Source: Gordionus sp. m RMFG-2023
Taxonomy: Eukaryota > Nematomorpha > Gordioida > Chordodea > Parachordodidae
Assembly (NCBI RefSeq): GCF_954871325.1
Contig: NC_088775.1
Span: 73,323,561-73,387,560 of the forward strand
DNA: 64,000 nt
Direction of reading: 5' to 3'
Both the position numbers and the translations under genes were made by a program. Position 1 is the stretch's first letter. Each line of letters opens with the position of its first letter. The notes under the pieces are model-generated. The model ran no database searches. It saw only the letters and a program-made list of their open reading frames with translations, and was not told the DNA's origin. Positions 1 through 11,445 of the stretch are shown here, in pieces.

Positions 1-159
1 CAATATTTTAGCCAAAAAATTATGAAAGCCTGGAGATTTTGCCCTTAGATGGTAGAAAAGTTTGGATATCTATTAAAGAAATATTGGAGCTTGCGAAATA
101 TTGTTTGATGAAATTTTTAGATTAACCGTTTTTAAAATTCGAACCGTTTAACAACACTA
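1..159. mobile_element. short inverted-repeat element, left part outside window
   Basis: The right end reads CGAACCGTTTAACAACACTA. Four other copies of about 180-215 bp occur (near 23251, 45988, 46979 and 58099), each starting with a form of TTGTTAAACGG and ending with its near complement. The short size, inverted ends and lack of coding capacity fit a MITE. The interior here shares the 'tagatgg...ttggatatctat' block with the 46979 copy. Confidence 0.55.
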
Positions 160-364
160 ATCTAAATTATTCAACCCTACAATTCAGCGTTACATGAGAA
201 TGCGAATAGGAGCCACTTGCCTTCATTTTTTTGAAAGGGGGCGACAATTTAAAAGGAGTAAAATAGGATAAAGTAATAATATATATTCTTGTATATCAAG
301 AATCTTTCAATATAAAGTAAACTTAAAAATATTTATTTTTCTTAAAAAACCATAAATATATATA
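160..364. other. AT-rich spacer, nothing recognised
   Basis: No gene, RNA or clear repeat is visible between the MITE-like end and the LINE. Part of it may be 5' untranslated LINE sequence, because the LINE's 5' end cannot be fixed by eye. Confidence 0.4.
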
Positions 365-379
365 TAAATAACATGAACA

Positions 380-673
380 ATGGTTATATGTCCTACTTGC
401 AATAACAATGTATCTCTAATAAAAGGAAATAAAATTATTTGTCATGGTAAACGTGCCAACAGATGTCCTTCATCAGGAACTTTCTTTAACAACAATGAAC
501 CTATCATCCCTCCATCTTCTTATCCTGCTCTTATTAATAATATTAATTTGGATCCAATACCTACATCTTCAAGTTCCCACAATACTTTTAACACAGAAAC
601 AATTCCTAAATCTTCATGCCCAGATAATAACACATTAATTCTACATCTATTGTTGAGGCTCAAGAATGGTTAG
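380..673 (+). pseudogene. LINE ORF, N-terminal Cys-rich segment
   Basis: The frame opens with a finger-like cluster: CPTC, then HGKRANRCPSSG, so Cys-x2-Cys is followed by His and Cys within about 25 residues. A Ser/Thr/Pro/Asn-rich stretch follows. Such fingers at the start of RLE-type LINE proteins are thought to bind nucleic acid. The frame stops at 671-673, just before the RIPKGAR block, which continues in another frame. The Met at 380 is the first available but the true start is uncertain. Confidence 0.6.
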
Positions 674-681
674 AAAAATTT

Positions 682-1119
682 ATGAAGGAAAGTCTCCCAC
701 CTACAATAGCTCGCATCCCAAAAGGTGCTCGAATTTTATTCTCAAAAAAATTTTTAGCCACTTTAACCTCCCTAAATAAAAATATCAAAAGCTTAGATAA
801 TTGGATAAAACTATTATCACTTATATATTTAAATCTACATCTTCCAACTTCAAAATCAAATTTAACACAAAACATCGAAAAAACATTAAATTCTAATAAC
901 AAAAGTTCCCCTCATTCTTTTAATAACCTTTTGACAGATAAGAAAAAGGCCAAGCTTATTGAAAATAAAATTAACGTATGCAATGTAAATTCAGCTATCA
1001 ACATAGCTTGTTCCAGTGATACTACCCCAATAATGATAAAACTTTTATGGCCTTGCCTAAACATCCTCAAGATTTTTCACAAATTATCCTTCCACCATCC
1101 AATAATCCCATTCCACTAA
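682..1119 (+). pseudogene. LINE ORF, pre-RT segment (RIPKGAR block)
   Basis: Contains TIARIPKGARILFSKKFLA and, further on, a Leu-rich block with W (NWIKLLSLIYLNLHLP). This layout, Arg-Ile-Pro-Lys-Gly-Ala-Arg followed by a helical W..LL segment, is familiar upstream of the RT domain in this LINE group. The last part (from about 1047) overlaps a second frame carrying the next homologous block (1047-1340), which shows a frameshift near 1050-1100. Confidence 0.6.
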
Positions 1120-1585
1120 TTGAGAAGGAGATCTTGGATGCAATCATGTCAATCAAAAAAGATTCCTCTGGAGGCATTGATGGTTTTCGAGCCATATATC
1201 TACAAGATATAATTAAACCATCCCTACCCCTATATCAAAATATTCTCACTCAGCTTACTATATTGCTCAATCATATTTTCTATAATAATATTCCCATCAC
1301 CATTCAGCCAATTATTTTTGGAGCCCGTTTATATCCTTAAATAAAACCAACGGGGACATCAGACCTATTGCAATAGGGTCATTGTTCCGACGTATAATTT
1401 CCAAAATTATTTGCTCCCGTATAAAATCTAACCTATCCAACTTACTACAACCAAACCAGCTTGGTTTTAATGTTACTGGAGGATGTGAGGCGGCATCCCA
1501 CTCGACACTTGTCATTCTCCACAATACAGATCAATGCATCCTTAAAATAGACCTCAAAAATGCCTTCAATTCACTTAGAAGATAA
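1047..1585 (+). pseudogene. LINE reverse transcriptase, N-terminal motifs
   Basis: Two frames carry consecutive RT blocks. 1047-1340 has AIMSIKKDSSGGIDGFRA, matching the 'S.G.DG.R' motif at the start of the RT fingers. 1382-1585 has ISKIICSRIKSNL, LLQPNQLGFNVTGG and ILKIDLKNAFNSL, which is RT motif A with its catalytic Asp followed by AFN. Frame change and a stop separate the blocks, and after 1585 the following motifs are lost. Confidence 0.7.
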
Positions 1586-1659
1586 CATTTTATACCCTCT
1601 TTTTGTGAAATATTCCCTTTTATTCACCTCTTAAATCAGACTGCCCTCCTAAAAATTTT

Positions 1660-2157
1660 ATCACAGTAAACAAAGCTAGCTTTACCCATCTAGGTTCACC
1701 CATTGGAGGAGAAAATGCAAAATTTTTTTTCAGAGATGAATTCCTTGTCAAATTCAATAGAATGACAAATATTTTAAAACATTTACCTGCCCATCAGGCT
1801 TTTTATTTGCTTAAAGATTTTTTATTCATCCCAAAGATTTTACATACCTTCCGTTCATCGACAATCTTCACATCCCCTAAAATACTATTGGACCTCGAAG
1901 TCCATTTAAAAATTACCCTAGAATCCATTTTAAACATTAAATTCACATCACTCTCCTGGATGCAAGCTGCCTTTCCACCAAAGCTAGGAGGTATAGGCAT
2001 CCAATCCCCCATCTCCTTGAGCATCTCAGCCTTCCTATCCTCAGTTGTTAAATTTCGTCATACACTCGGAGACTTGGATACTATCGACCCACATCACACG
2101 ATAGCATTAGATCCATGGAAAAAAACGCCCCAAACGGCTCAAATCCCAATTCTATAA
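1660..2157 (+). pseudogene. LINE RT thumb / post-RT segment
   Basis: Begins with a broken stretch in which HLGSPIGG can be traced (about 1688-1710), the block that follows the catalytic Y/F-x-DD in this RT group. The catalytic box itself is not recognisable between 1585 and 1680. The longer open frame (1762-2157) contains FPPKLGGIGIQSP, typical of the post-RT thumb region, and overlaps the next frame by about 40 bases. Confidence 0.6.
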
Positions 2158-3010
2158 GACAAAGAGACTGGAATTTGCCATTGATACAGCATTGCGTCGA
2201 TTACTTACACTTCAAAGCTGTTCAAAGAAAATCTCCATCTCTTTTTATCCGCCCAAGCTCAACCCCATGCATACTCGATGTCCATAATACGACCCTTTTA
2301 TCAGATCAAATAAATCCAGCTCCACCCATATGCCATCTTGGATATGAATGGTTAGAAACTATCCCTAGCTCTAGTCTAGGCCTACTACTTACCAACGAAG
2401 AACTCAGAATAGCTATAGGCCTTTGCTTAGGCTGCGATATCGTAACCCCTACGACTTGTGTCCTATGTGAATCTCACATTGATAGTCTAGGACACCACCC
2501 CCTACACTGTCGTTTCTCAAAAGGCAGACTTCCTAGACATTATGCCATTAATTCAATAATCAATAGAACGCTGAGATCTACAAATACTCCCTCCACACTG
2601 GAACCTACCGGTCTTAGCTCCGATAATCAAACCAGACCGGATGGTTTGACGTTAGTCCCTTGGAACCAAGGTTTACCTCTCGCTTGGGACTATACCTGCG
2701 TTGATCGTTTTGCCAGATCTTTTTCTGCCAACTCCATCTCAAAGCGGAGAATACAAAAACAAATAAATATTGCCACCTTAATAATATTTTATTCGCTCCG
2801 GTAGTCTCAGACACCTGTGGATCATTCGGACCCCAAGCCTTAAAATTATTCAAAACAATAGGGCAAAGGTTACGACTAGTCACAGGTGATCCGAAAGAAG
2901 GTTTCTACCTCCGCCAAAGGATTTCAATCGAAATCTGCCGTTCAAACTGTATATCCATTCATGGGTCATTACATAGACCACACCTAATTAGATATCCCTC
3001 TTTTTTTTAA
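2115..3010 (+). pseudogene. LINE C-terminal zinc knuckle and restriction-like endonuclease
   Basis: Residues CVLC...GHHPLHC form a C-X2-C-X8-H-X4-C knuckle. About 50 residues on, RPDGLTLVPW...LAWDYTCVD gives the RPD...D pair expected of a PD-(D/E)xK endonuclease, which would nick the target for target-primed reverse transcription. The frame shifts near 2765, and the last part (SDTCGSFGPQALK, TGDPKEGFYLRQR, EICRSNCISIHGS) continues in another frame to a TAA at 3008-3010. The order is intact even though the frame is not. Confidence 0.75.
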
Positions 3011-3210
3011 ATAATTTTTTAATTTTTTTTTTTTTAATTTCTCTTCTTTTAATTATATGTTTTTATATTGATTTTTTAGTTTTTAATATATATTTTTAAT
3101 TCAATATGGTATATAAATGTTCATGTTTTAATTTTTTTACCGAATAAAGTTTATCATTTTAAAAAAAAAATAAAAAAAAAATAAAATAAAATAAAAAATA
3201 AATAAATAAC

Positions 3211-4302
3211 TGAAACGTATACTAATTTATTAATAGATTTATTTCGATTTTGATCGTGAATCAAATTTTAAACCATTTATTCATAGAAAGCATTCTAACA
3301 CCCTTTGACCTTATACACGCTCCCCTCGGGACTAATTTTAATACTACGGATATTAATAACTAGTTGAATTTTCATTAATGAATGTTTATTTGTTGTTTCT
3401 AATCACATTATGAGGTATTTTCACTTTGTTAGACCCAAACAGGGTGGGCCAATTTTCAGAAAATGATACAGATGCTTTTTGAAATTTTGTAACTATTTTC
3501 AAATTACTTTATATAATAATATAATATTTGGGAAGAGAGGGGTGTGGAAGAGTATGTTGAGGGAAATGTTTAATCGCTTAAAATGATACTAATATATAAG
3601 AAAATTAAATTTCCGAAAGGGAGAGGAATTTTTCCTTGCCCTGTTCGTTCAAACCTAATTCAATAATATTAGACCAATGTGAATAAATAAAACATCTTCT
3701 GAATTCTAAAAGTATAGGCTATTTGAAAAAGTTAATGTATAATTTATAAAACTATACCTTTTTTAGAAAATTAAATCTGAAAAACATTTTATACCCAATC
3801 ATTCCATATTTCGGGTGTTGGGACACCTATATGTGTAATTATATTAAAAATTAATATTTTAGATTGATAATATTTATTGAATATTATTTACATTTGTTTT
3901 AATCAAAATAAATATGCAATAATTAGTAGGACCAACTATCCTATGACAAACCATGACCTATCCTACTAACTTTATAAATATCACTGCGAAACATATTAAT
4001 TTATGTTTTATTAATATGAAAAAATCAGATAAAATAATAGAGTTTAAACTTTCTACTCAACGTACTTCGGTTTTTCCTATATCTATAAGGAGATTAACTG
4101 CGTTAACCCGGTCTTATGGAACTTCTTTTAACGTATAAATTCAAAAATGAAATATCTAAATTAGACTTAAAATGTGTAAATGAAAGATGAAATCTCTCCA
4201 AGATATTGAAAAATTTAGTGAATATTTTATTATAAATTTAAAATCATAGTAGCGAACAACATCTCTTAGCTTTCAAAAAATGTATAAATTTACAGAAATT
4301 TT
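3211..4302. other. gene-poor AT-rich region
   Basis: No recognisable gene. A 62-residue open frame at 3953-4138 has no features and is probably chance. At about 3537-3600 a G-rich stretch (GAGGGGTGTGG, then GTTGAGGGAAATG and a TTAAAATGATACT tail) resembles blocks found inside introns of the giant gene near 32645, 36460 and 57770. It may be a dispersed repeat. Confidence 0.4.
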
Positions 4303-4896
<594 letters not shown>

Positions 4897-5267
4897 TAAT
4901 ATTTTTTTCCATATTTTTTAAATTTTATAAATAATTTAAGTTGAGTTTTTAAATCAGATCCACAACTAGATTCCTTCATTTTTATTTTAAATTTTCGTTG
5001 TTAAATTTTCAATGAAGATTATTAATCAATTGAATAAATCAAGATATATTAATATTCTTATTCTCTAATATTATAATTTATTTTATAAAGAATATTATGT
5101 CAAATGTAAATATTTCTTCAGATAAAGATGATTTAACCTGCCCTGGCCTAAATATTTAACATTTATTACATAAATAAAAAAAGCACAAAGTCATGAAATC
5201 ATATCCGATTAAACGGGTTAAATGGACCTTTATTTATAACACCATCGAACTAATAGAATAATTAATG
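4897..5267. other. AT-rich spacer, nothing recognised
   Basis: Lies between the microsatellite and the LTR element. No open frame, RNA or repeat end was found. The last four bases (aatg) match the bases after the second LTR and look like a target-site duplication. Confidence 0.4.
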
Positions 5268-5511
5268 TGATAAGTTGAGTATTAGTGAATAGAAATAAAA
5301 TAGAAAATTAAACCATAATATAAATTGTTTATTAAATTCTATTAATTATAAATTAATCAATTATAAATTAACATAAAAGGAAAAAGTAACAAAAAATAAA
5401 AAGAAAAAGATTAAAAATTAAAAATTAATAAAAATAAGCTAAAAATAAAAAGTTTTAAAAGAAAAAGGGTTGAACAAAAAAAAATTCCAAAATTTAAAAA
5501 GTGGTATACAT

Positions 5512-6911
5512 TAGAGGTCTGCATTGAGCGGGTTTTTGGACCAAAAAGCCCGCCCATCCAATGTTTAAAAAAAATTTAACCAGCCCGCCCATAGTTTTCA
5601 AAAAAAATTTAACCCGCCCGCCCATAATTTTCAAAAAAATATATACCCCCCTCCCCGCCCATTTGTCTAAAATTCCTTAACCGCCCGCCCGCCCGTCCAT
5701 TAGTCTACAATTTTTTACCTGCCCTGCCATTATTTATAAAAATTTTTTAACCCAAGCCCGCTTATAAAATTTAATTATGGTCATTTTTTCGCTTTTTTAA
5801 GCATCTAATAAAAATATTTCATTATTCCTCTACAAAAAGTTTATAATTTAGGAAATTAATATAGTATAAAAATAATCAATGTAAATTATGGACAATTTAT
5901 TTGATCAAATTGAATATTTATGAAAAAAATATAAATTTAAAATTAATATTATATGTAATTATAATGCAAAAATAATAATAAATAAAATTAAAATACCTAA
6001 TATCTCTAGCGCAATATTCTACAAAATTGGCGATTAGACCCGATTTTATCGTTTTGTTTAATTGAGAATTGTCTTTTTGAAAATATCCGGATATTTTTTT
6101 ATTATCTATCAAATCTTCACAATTACAGATGAACATTGATGACGAAGGAAGCAGGATATGCCACTTTTGTTATTATATTTATAGATAGATTCGCAATCAT
6201 TGCAGCGAATCCAATCTAGCTTTTTATCATTTTCATCGAAAATTATATTATATTGTTTCCACATTGAAGATTTTAGTTATTTATTATCTGAATTTTCTTT
6301 CAATTTATATAAATTATTTTTTTAATTTTTTAGATATATTTTCTCTATTCATAATAAAATTTTAAAATAAAAATTAAATTAAAATATAATTTAAAAATTA
6401 TGTTATATAAAATAAAATTTATAAATTATATAATAAAATAAAAGTGAAAAGGGCAATTATAAAGATAAGCAATTATTACTAAAATAAAATAATACAATAC
6501 AGATTGCAAACCCAAAAAAAGGAGATTTTAAGAGAAAAGTTTTATTACATTCCCATAAAAGGAAATTTTTAATAGACAAGAATGTTTATTTATTCTAAGA
6601 AAAAAGTTTCATTGTTGTGTTTATTACATAATATAGTTAGGTAAATGTTCTCCACTTAAAAAAAAAACGATTGGTACAATAAAAAAAGAAATATTGTTAT
6701 TATAGTTCATTTAAACAATTATTTTTTTTTAGTTTTTGAAAATTTTAAATTTCCTTAACCCGCCCGCCCAGCCCGCCCATAGTTTAAATTTTTTTAACCC
6801 GCCCGCCCGCCTGCCCATTTTCGAAAAATTTTTCACCCGCCAATTAACCCGCTCACTTAGATGAGCGAGCTTGGGCGGGCGGGTCGAAACCCCGCCTAAT
6901 GCAGACCTCTA
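5512..6911 (-). mobile_element. hAT DNA transposon, deletion derivative with BED-finger remnant
   Basis: Terminal inverted repeats begin TAGAGGTCTGCAT and are followed by G/C-rich GCGGG runs at both ends. The 8-bp target duplication GTATACAT is perfect (5504-5511 and 6912-6919). The interior carries only the start of a transposase on the minus strand. Subterminal arrays of GCCCGCCC give both ends strong GC content in an AT-rich window. Confidence 0.92.
5918..6264 (-). pseudogene. hAT transposase N-terminus (BED zinc finger) fragment
   Basis: Reading down from about 6264 on the minus strand gives MWKQYNIIFDENDKK, then WIRCNDCESIYKYN and SCFLRHQCS: Trp, C-x2-C and R-H...C spacing of a BED finger. 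A frame change near 6140 leads into DNKKISGYFQKDNSQLN and LIANFVEYCARDIRYF, which is the 'C..FCA.DLRPF' block that follows the BED finger in hAT transposases. The remainder, including the catalytic core and dimerisation domain, is missing, so this copy cannot move itself. Confidence 0.75.
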
Positions 6912-7042
6912 GTATACATTCACAAAATCTCAATTTTATATCCTTTCATTAATAATCATTTACATAGTCTGTAATCTTAAATAATATTATTATAATTCTT
7001 TTAATTTGAATAATAATTTGTTTTCATTTAAATATTACAACA

Positions 7043-9574
7043 CCTTTCCACTTAGGTTAGACCCATCATTCTGCGAATGACCAACTTTCTTGGTAACTAA
7101 TGATTATCACTTTATCTGGTAAGCGAAAAAATTTGTCTGCGATAAGACTGTTTCCACGAATTCTCCTCTCGATGATAGTCAACTTCCGTATCTTAGACTA
7201 AAGCTTCAGTAAACAATTGGCGATATTGGTAAGCGATTAACTATTGCAGATGAACGTCTCTAACATTTTTTCTATCTACTCTCTTGTTTCCAACGTTCTC
7301 TTGTAATTGATTAGTTCTTTTCATCTACTTCTTGTAACCGATAAGAGATCTTTTAGACTTCTGGGTCTTCTACTATAGTTTGCATCTGCCGTATATCAAT
7401 TCTGTCTTAAGGTCTCAGGTAATCGCATCTAATCTACTTCTACCTAAAATTATCTATTTATCCCTTTATAACTTCTGAAATATATCACTTTATCTTACAT
7501 TTATTCTCAAATTTATAATACACAGTCCAATATAACAATAAAATATATAATATATCGTCTTAATGTATAAGGTTATCCCTCTAATCTAATTCTTCCTTAC
7601 ATAATTTATTAAATAGCTTAACTTCGAAATATTTGCTTTTTCCTCTAAATTAAACCTTAAAATTATAATACATAGTCAAAATATGCTAAATATATTATAC
7701 CATTATGTCAAATTCTACCACCCCTCTGCCCTCAATGAAGTCCAATATCTTTATTGAGACATATGCAATGCAAGTAGTTGTCCTTTAGCTATCAATCCAC
7801 ACCTTTGTCAACCATGTCTAGAGCTGAATTTAAATCTAAAATTCTCTTCAATATCTTTCTAAAAAAATCTTAGTTCTAAATTTTTATCCAAAAAATTTGA
7901 ACTTCCTGTGGATTTCGTTTTACTTAATAATTCCTTGTACACGCCTATTATTTAAAGCAAAATAAAATATCTATAACTTTCTTTCTCTTTTATGCGGTTA
8001 ACACTCAATGTTCGAAAATAACGGAACTAAATAGTATCTTCTTTTTTTACTCTCATTGTTGAAAACCAACAATTAAGTTTATCATCACTTTTAACCAAAA
8101 TTATGATTCTCATAAATCTCGCAGACTTGTTAAAAAACAAATCAATTATGTCTATCATCAAAATTTTAAATTATGATTCTCATAATTGTCACTTGTTCCT
8201 CAACAAATCTATTATGTTTATCATCAATTTTAAAACACATAAATTTATGATTCTCATAACTCTAGCACAACTTGTTAAAATAACTTATCCATTATATTAC
8301 TAAAGCACTTTTTATTCATTTATATATCACTATTTTACACACAATTCTTCTTTTTTAAAACTTCTTAAATTCTCCTACTTTTTTTTTCATTTTACACTCT
8401 TTTAAAAAGTCTTATTCTAATTAAATATCAAAATAAAATTTCTTTTTCTCTTCAGATATTTCGTATCCAAATCATCATTGTTCAACAAATAATTATTTCT
8501 TCATTCTGCATGATATTTTCTTATCAAATTTTATCTTATTAATGATTCAAAATAAAAATCCATTCTCTAATTGAGCTCGATTGCGGCATAAATTTTCTAA
8601 TGATGAAAGTCGTTTCTCTTTATGAAGATTTTTGATTAATCAACAATCTATTATTTTACTAAATATTATCAACTTATGCGTATTTTATTCACATATCAGA
8701 TCCCTGAGGCTGTTTTATCTCTCGCAGCCCTTAAAATTAAAGTTGAACGTAAATCTTCAACAAGAATTTAATTACAACATCAACATATTATCTAACAATA
8801 AATGTATATTCGTCTTAGTTTCTAATCTTATTCTCCGAATTTTTAAATTATCATATCTAAACACTATTTGTATTCGAGTCTTTAATTTTAATCTTGAAAA
8901 TTTTTCATTATAATATATTTTTACAAATAAATTTATTTAATCTCCACAATTTATGTTCCTTTTTCTTTGTCATAGTTATCTCTAGTGATCAATTATTTAA
9001 TAACTTATAATATTCTAAAATTTAAAATATCTTATAGTTTTTATTATATTCAGTTAAATTCAATTAGTTTCTAGTTTACCAGTAACTACTAAATATAAAA
9101 TTCATAAATTATCACCTTTAAATAACTATAACACAAACTTCTTTATATCTTATTTACTATGAATGCTACCTTTAATTCTTTGTTTTTCATTTTAGATCAT
9201 TATATTCCTACACAATTTTGTATCATAATATTATCAATATTTTTTCAAAAATTAGTTCGAAATTTAAATGAGCTACCGGAAAATATTTTTTCTTTTTCAA
9301 CCTACATCTTTAAAAACTCTAAATCTCTTTCTTATCCAAATTTAATTTTAAACAATAAATTTTCTTTTTTTTGTATTTCTCAATACTTTAAATTTTAATT
9401 ATAATTCTCGAAAAATTTTTATTACAAACTATTTTTCTTACTTCTTTATTTTTTCGAATTTTTGCCTTAGAATGCAGTTTGAAAACACTTCTTGTTCCTA
9501 TGTAACCATTGCCTGAAATTAATTAGACTAAAATGTTGAAGCTGCCCAGGAACACATCCACACCAGCACCACTG
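7043..9574 (-). other. internal region of the LTR element
   Basis: Markedly T/C-rich on the + strand, so A/G-rich on the minus strand, as retrotransposon coding strands often are. Only short open frames remain and none shows a retroelement domain. It is read as a decayed or originally non-autonomous interior. Confidence 0.5.
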
Positions 9575-9901
9575 TGATAAATTGAGTATTAATGACTAGA
9601 AATAAAATAGAAGGATATTTAAAAATTCTAATTCCTTTATTAAATTAGGGTAACAAAAATAAAAAGAAAAATAAAAAGAAAAATAAAAAAGAAGTAGATT
9701 AAAAAATTAAGAAAAATAAGCGAAAAATTAAAAGTTTTAAAAGAAAAAGGGTTAAACAAAATAAAATTCCAAAATTAGAAAGTGGTATGATATTCATTAA
9801 ATCTCAATTATATATCCTTTCATTAATAATCATTCATATAGTCTGTAATCTTAAATAATATCATTATAATTCTTTTAATTTGATTTTTAAATATTACAAC
9901 A
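9575..9901 (-). repeat. LTR copy 2
   Basis: 327-bp repeat matching 5268-7042 apart from the nested hAT. It ends ...TTACAACA and is followed by aatg, the same four bases that precede the first copy. Confidence 0.7.
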
Positions 9902-11369
9902 AATGAATCCGAATTGCAGGTATTTTCAAATGATCACAAATCGTTCATATATATATATATATTGTATGGTTAGTGTTAATTTAAGAATATAATATATTTA
10001 TGATTTTATATGTTATGAAACCTGTTGCTACTGCTCTTTCGATTTTAGATTTGGGATATCTCACTCCCACGATGGCTTTTATAATATTAAAACTTAAAAA
10101 ATTGCTTTAAATAATTTTAAGTTTCGTAAGCCAACTTATTAATGCAATTCTGCAGTTGAAATATTGTTTACATTTAATATTTTAATTGTATTTATTTTCA
10201 ATAGATTCGAACACATCTTTAATGATGAATATTCAGCAATAATTTGCCCACTATTTAAATTAGATCACCTCTGGATAAAATTATATGTCAAAGAAGGTAG
10301 AAATCTTGAACTTATTTCCAATTTGAGAAAATATCTTGACAAAGAAAAAGCATACTTTGATTCTTTTAAAAAACAACATATACCAGATTATTTTAATAAA
10401 GATAAAATTTTTTTGATAAGAATGAAGATTCTGTTGATGAAAATCAAGCTTTTTATCAAAATAAAGATTATTTTTTAATTTTTAATATATTCCCCCAATT
10501 AAATAAGAAATATATTACAATCCTCCCATCCTCTGCTCCAGAAATGTATTTAGTACGGCATAGAGTAGATGATATTTTTTTTGTATAATTTTATTTATAT
10601 TAAATATAGAAATTTTTGTATATAATATTTAAAATTTTAATTAACGAGTAACGCGCTACTCTCTGAATAGTCAGTAACACTTATTTCTTTTTTCACAAGG
10701 TAAGTAACTGTAAGGCATTCTTTTTTTTGTCGTATCTAGTAACGCGTTTCTTTTTTTTTGAAGCAACGTTTACAACACTTATTAAAACTATATAAATTAC
10801 AAAACTTTATTAAAAGAAAAGGGGAGGAGGGTGGGGTGCAAGATTACGAAAAGCATAAATGAGTCCCTAAAAACGCACAATTTGTTTGTTTTATCTTTTT
10901 ATTTATTTTGTTTCGCTTTTTTAGTAATTTATTATTACAGTAACAAATCGGTTTAAACTGCTTTCTTCTTGAATACGGCATCCAGGGATCATTTTATTTA
11001 AAAGAAAAAATATTATTATGGAAATATCTAAAATATTTAAACGACTTCCAAATAATTGTATAATAATGTATACATACGACACTAAACATACAAATAAATG
11101 CATCTATATTATTTTTAGACACAAATATAAATATTTGCCATTTTGTTATAATATTTTATAAAGATTTTTTTAATTTAAAACTTATTTTAAATTTGAGAGC
11201 AAATATTAATATCAAATATTTAGATAAGTACTCTTGATCAAACTGCAAATATAATTTATATAATTATTTATATAATTTAGCATTTAAAGTTGCTACACTT
11301 TTTAAAAATTTTATATTATTTCAAAAAATTATTTTACAAAATTTTATTTCTATTTTTAACGAATATAAG
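9902..11369. other. transposon debris upstream of the giant gene
   Basis: A 104-residue open frame at 10164-10478 (including IICPLFKLDHLWIKLYVK and a Lys-rich helical stretch) slightly resembles a middle block of hAT transposases, but I am not sure. 10640-10780 has repeated TAACGCG and a GCAACGTTTACAACACT end that look like the border of an inverted-repeat transposon. No promoter element could be pinned down before the start codon at 11370. Confidence 0.35.
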
Positions 11370-11445
11370 ATGACAGGGGTTAGCCATTTCAAAAAGCTAT
11401 TCTTTCTTTTAACAATATATGCTACTTTTGCAAAATCCCATAATG
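11370..11445 (+). CDS. exon 1: signal peptide (phase 0 in, 1 out)
   Basis: ATG opens 25 codons: MTGVSHFKK, then LFFLLTIYATFA, then KSHN, and the G of the next codon before GTAAAA. It has a basic n-region, a 12-residue hydrophobic core and a small residue (Ala) at the likely cleavage site, so a classical secretory signal. The donor leaves phase 1, exactly what the next exon and the linker system need. It lies about 2.1 kb before the 93-nt exon. Chosen as start because it is the only ATG upstream of the first module that gives a signal peptide in the right phase. Confidence 0.7.

Larger units (their letters stand above)
365..3210 (+). mobile_element. decayed RLE-type non-LTR retrotransposon (LINE)
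   Basis: Coding blocks in order are an N-terminal Cys-rich finger, the RIPKGAR block, RT segments, a CCHC-like knuckle and a PD-(D/E)xK-like endonuclease motif. They end at a TAA at 3008-3010, followed by an AT-rich 3' UTR and an A-rich tail (about 3160-3210). The knuckle C-X2-C-X8-H-X4-C directly before an RPD...WD motif is the arrangement known from R2-like LINEs with a restriction-like endonuclease. The copy is dead: the reading frame is broken at several points and the RT catalytic Y/F-x-DD region is not recognisable. No flanking target duplication could be defined. Confidence 0.8.
5268..7042 (-). repeat. LTR copy 1, split by a nested hAT
   Basis: Matches the copy at 9575-9901 along its length once the 1.4-kb hAT at 5512-6911 and its duplicated 8-bp target are taken out. 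Read on the minus strand this is the downstream LTR. Confidence 0.7.
5268..9901 (-). mobile_element. old, broken LTR retrotransposon remnant (internal part short, non-coding)
   Basis: Two direct copies of a roughly 330-bp repeat flank about 2.5 kb. Read on the minus strand the LTR starts TGTTGTAA and ends CTTATCA. Both outer flanks are aatg, a 4-bp target duplication. On the minus strand a purine-rich stretch (AAGTGGAAAGGTG) abuts one LTR and a TGG-beginning primer-site-like sequence lies three bases from the other, which sets the orientation. The internal part is too short for gag-pol and shows no recognisable domain. The LTRs differ visibly, so the insertion is old. One LTR carries a nested hAT. 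Family unassigned, possibly Gypsy-like. Confidence 0.65.
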
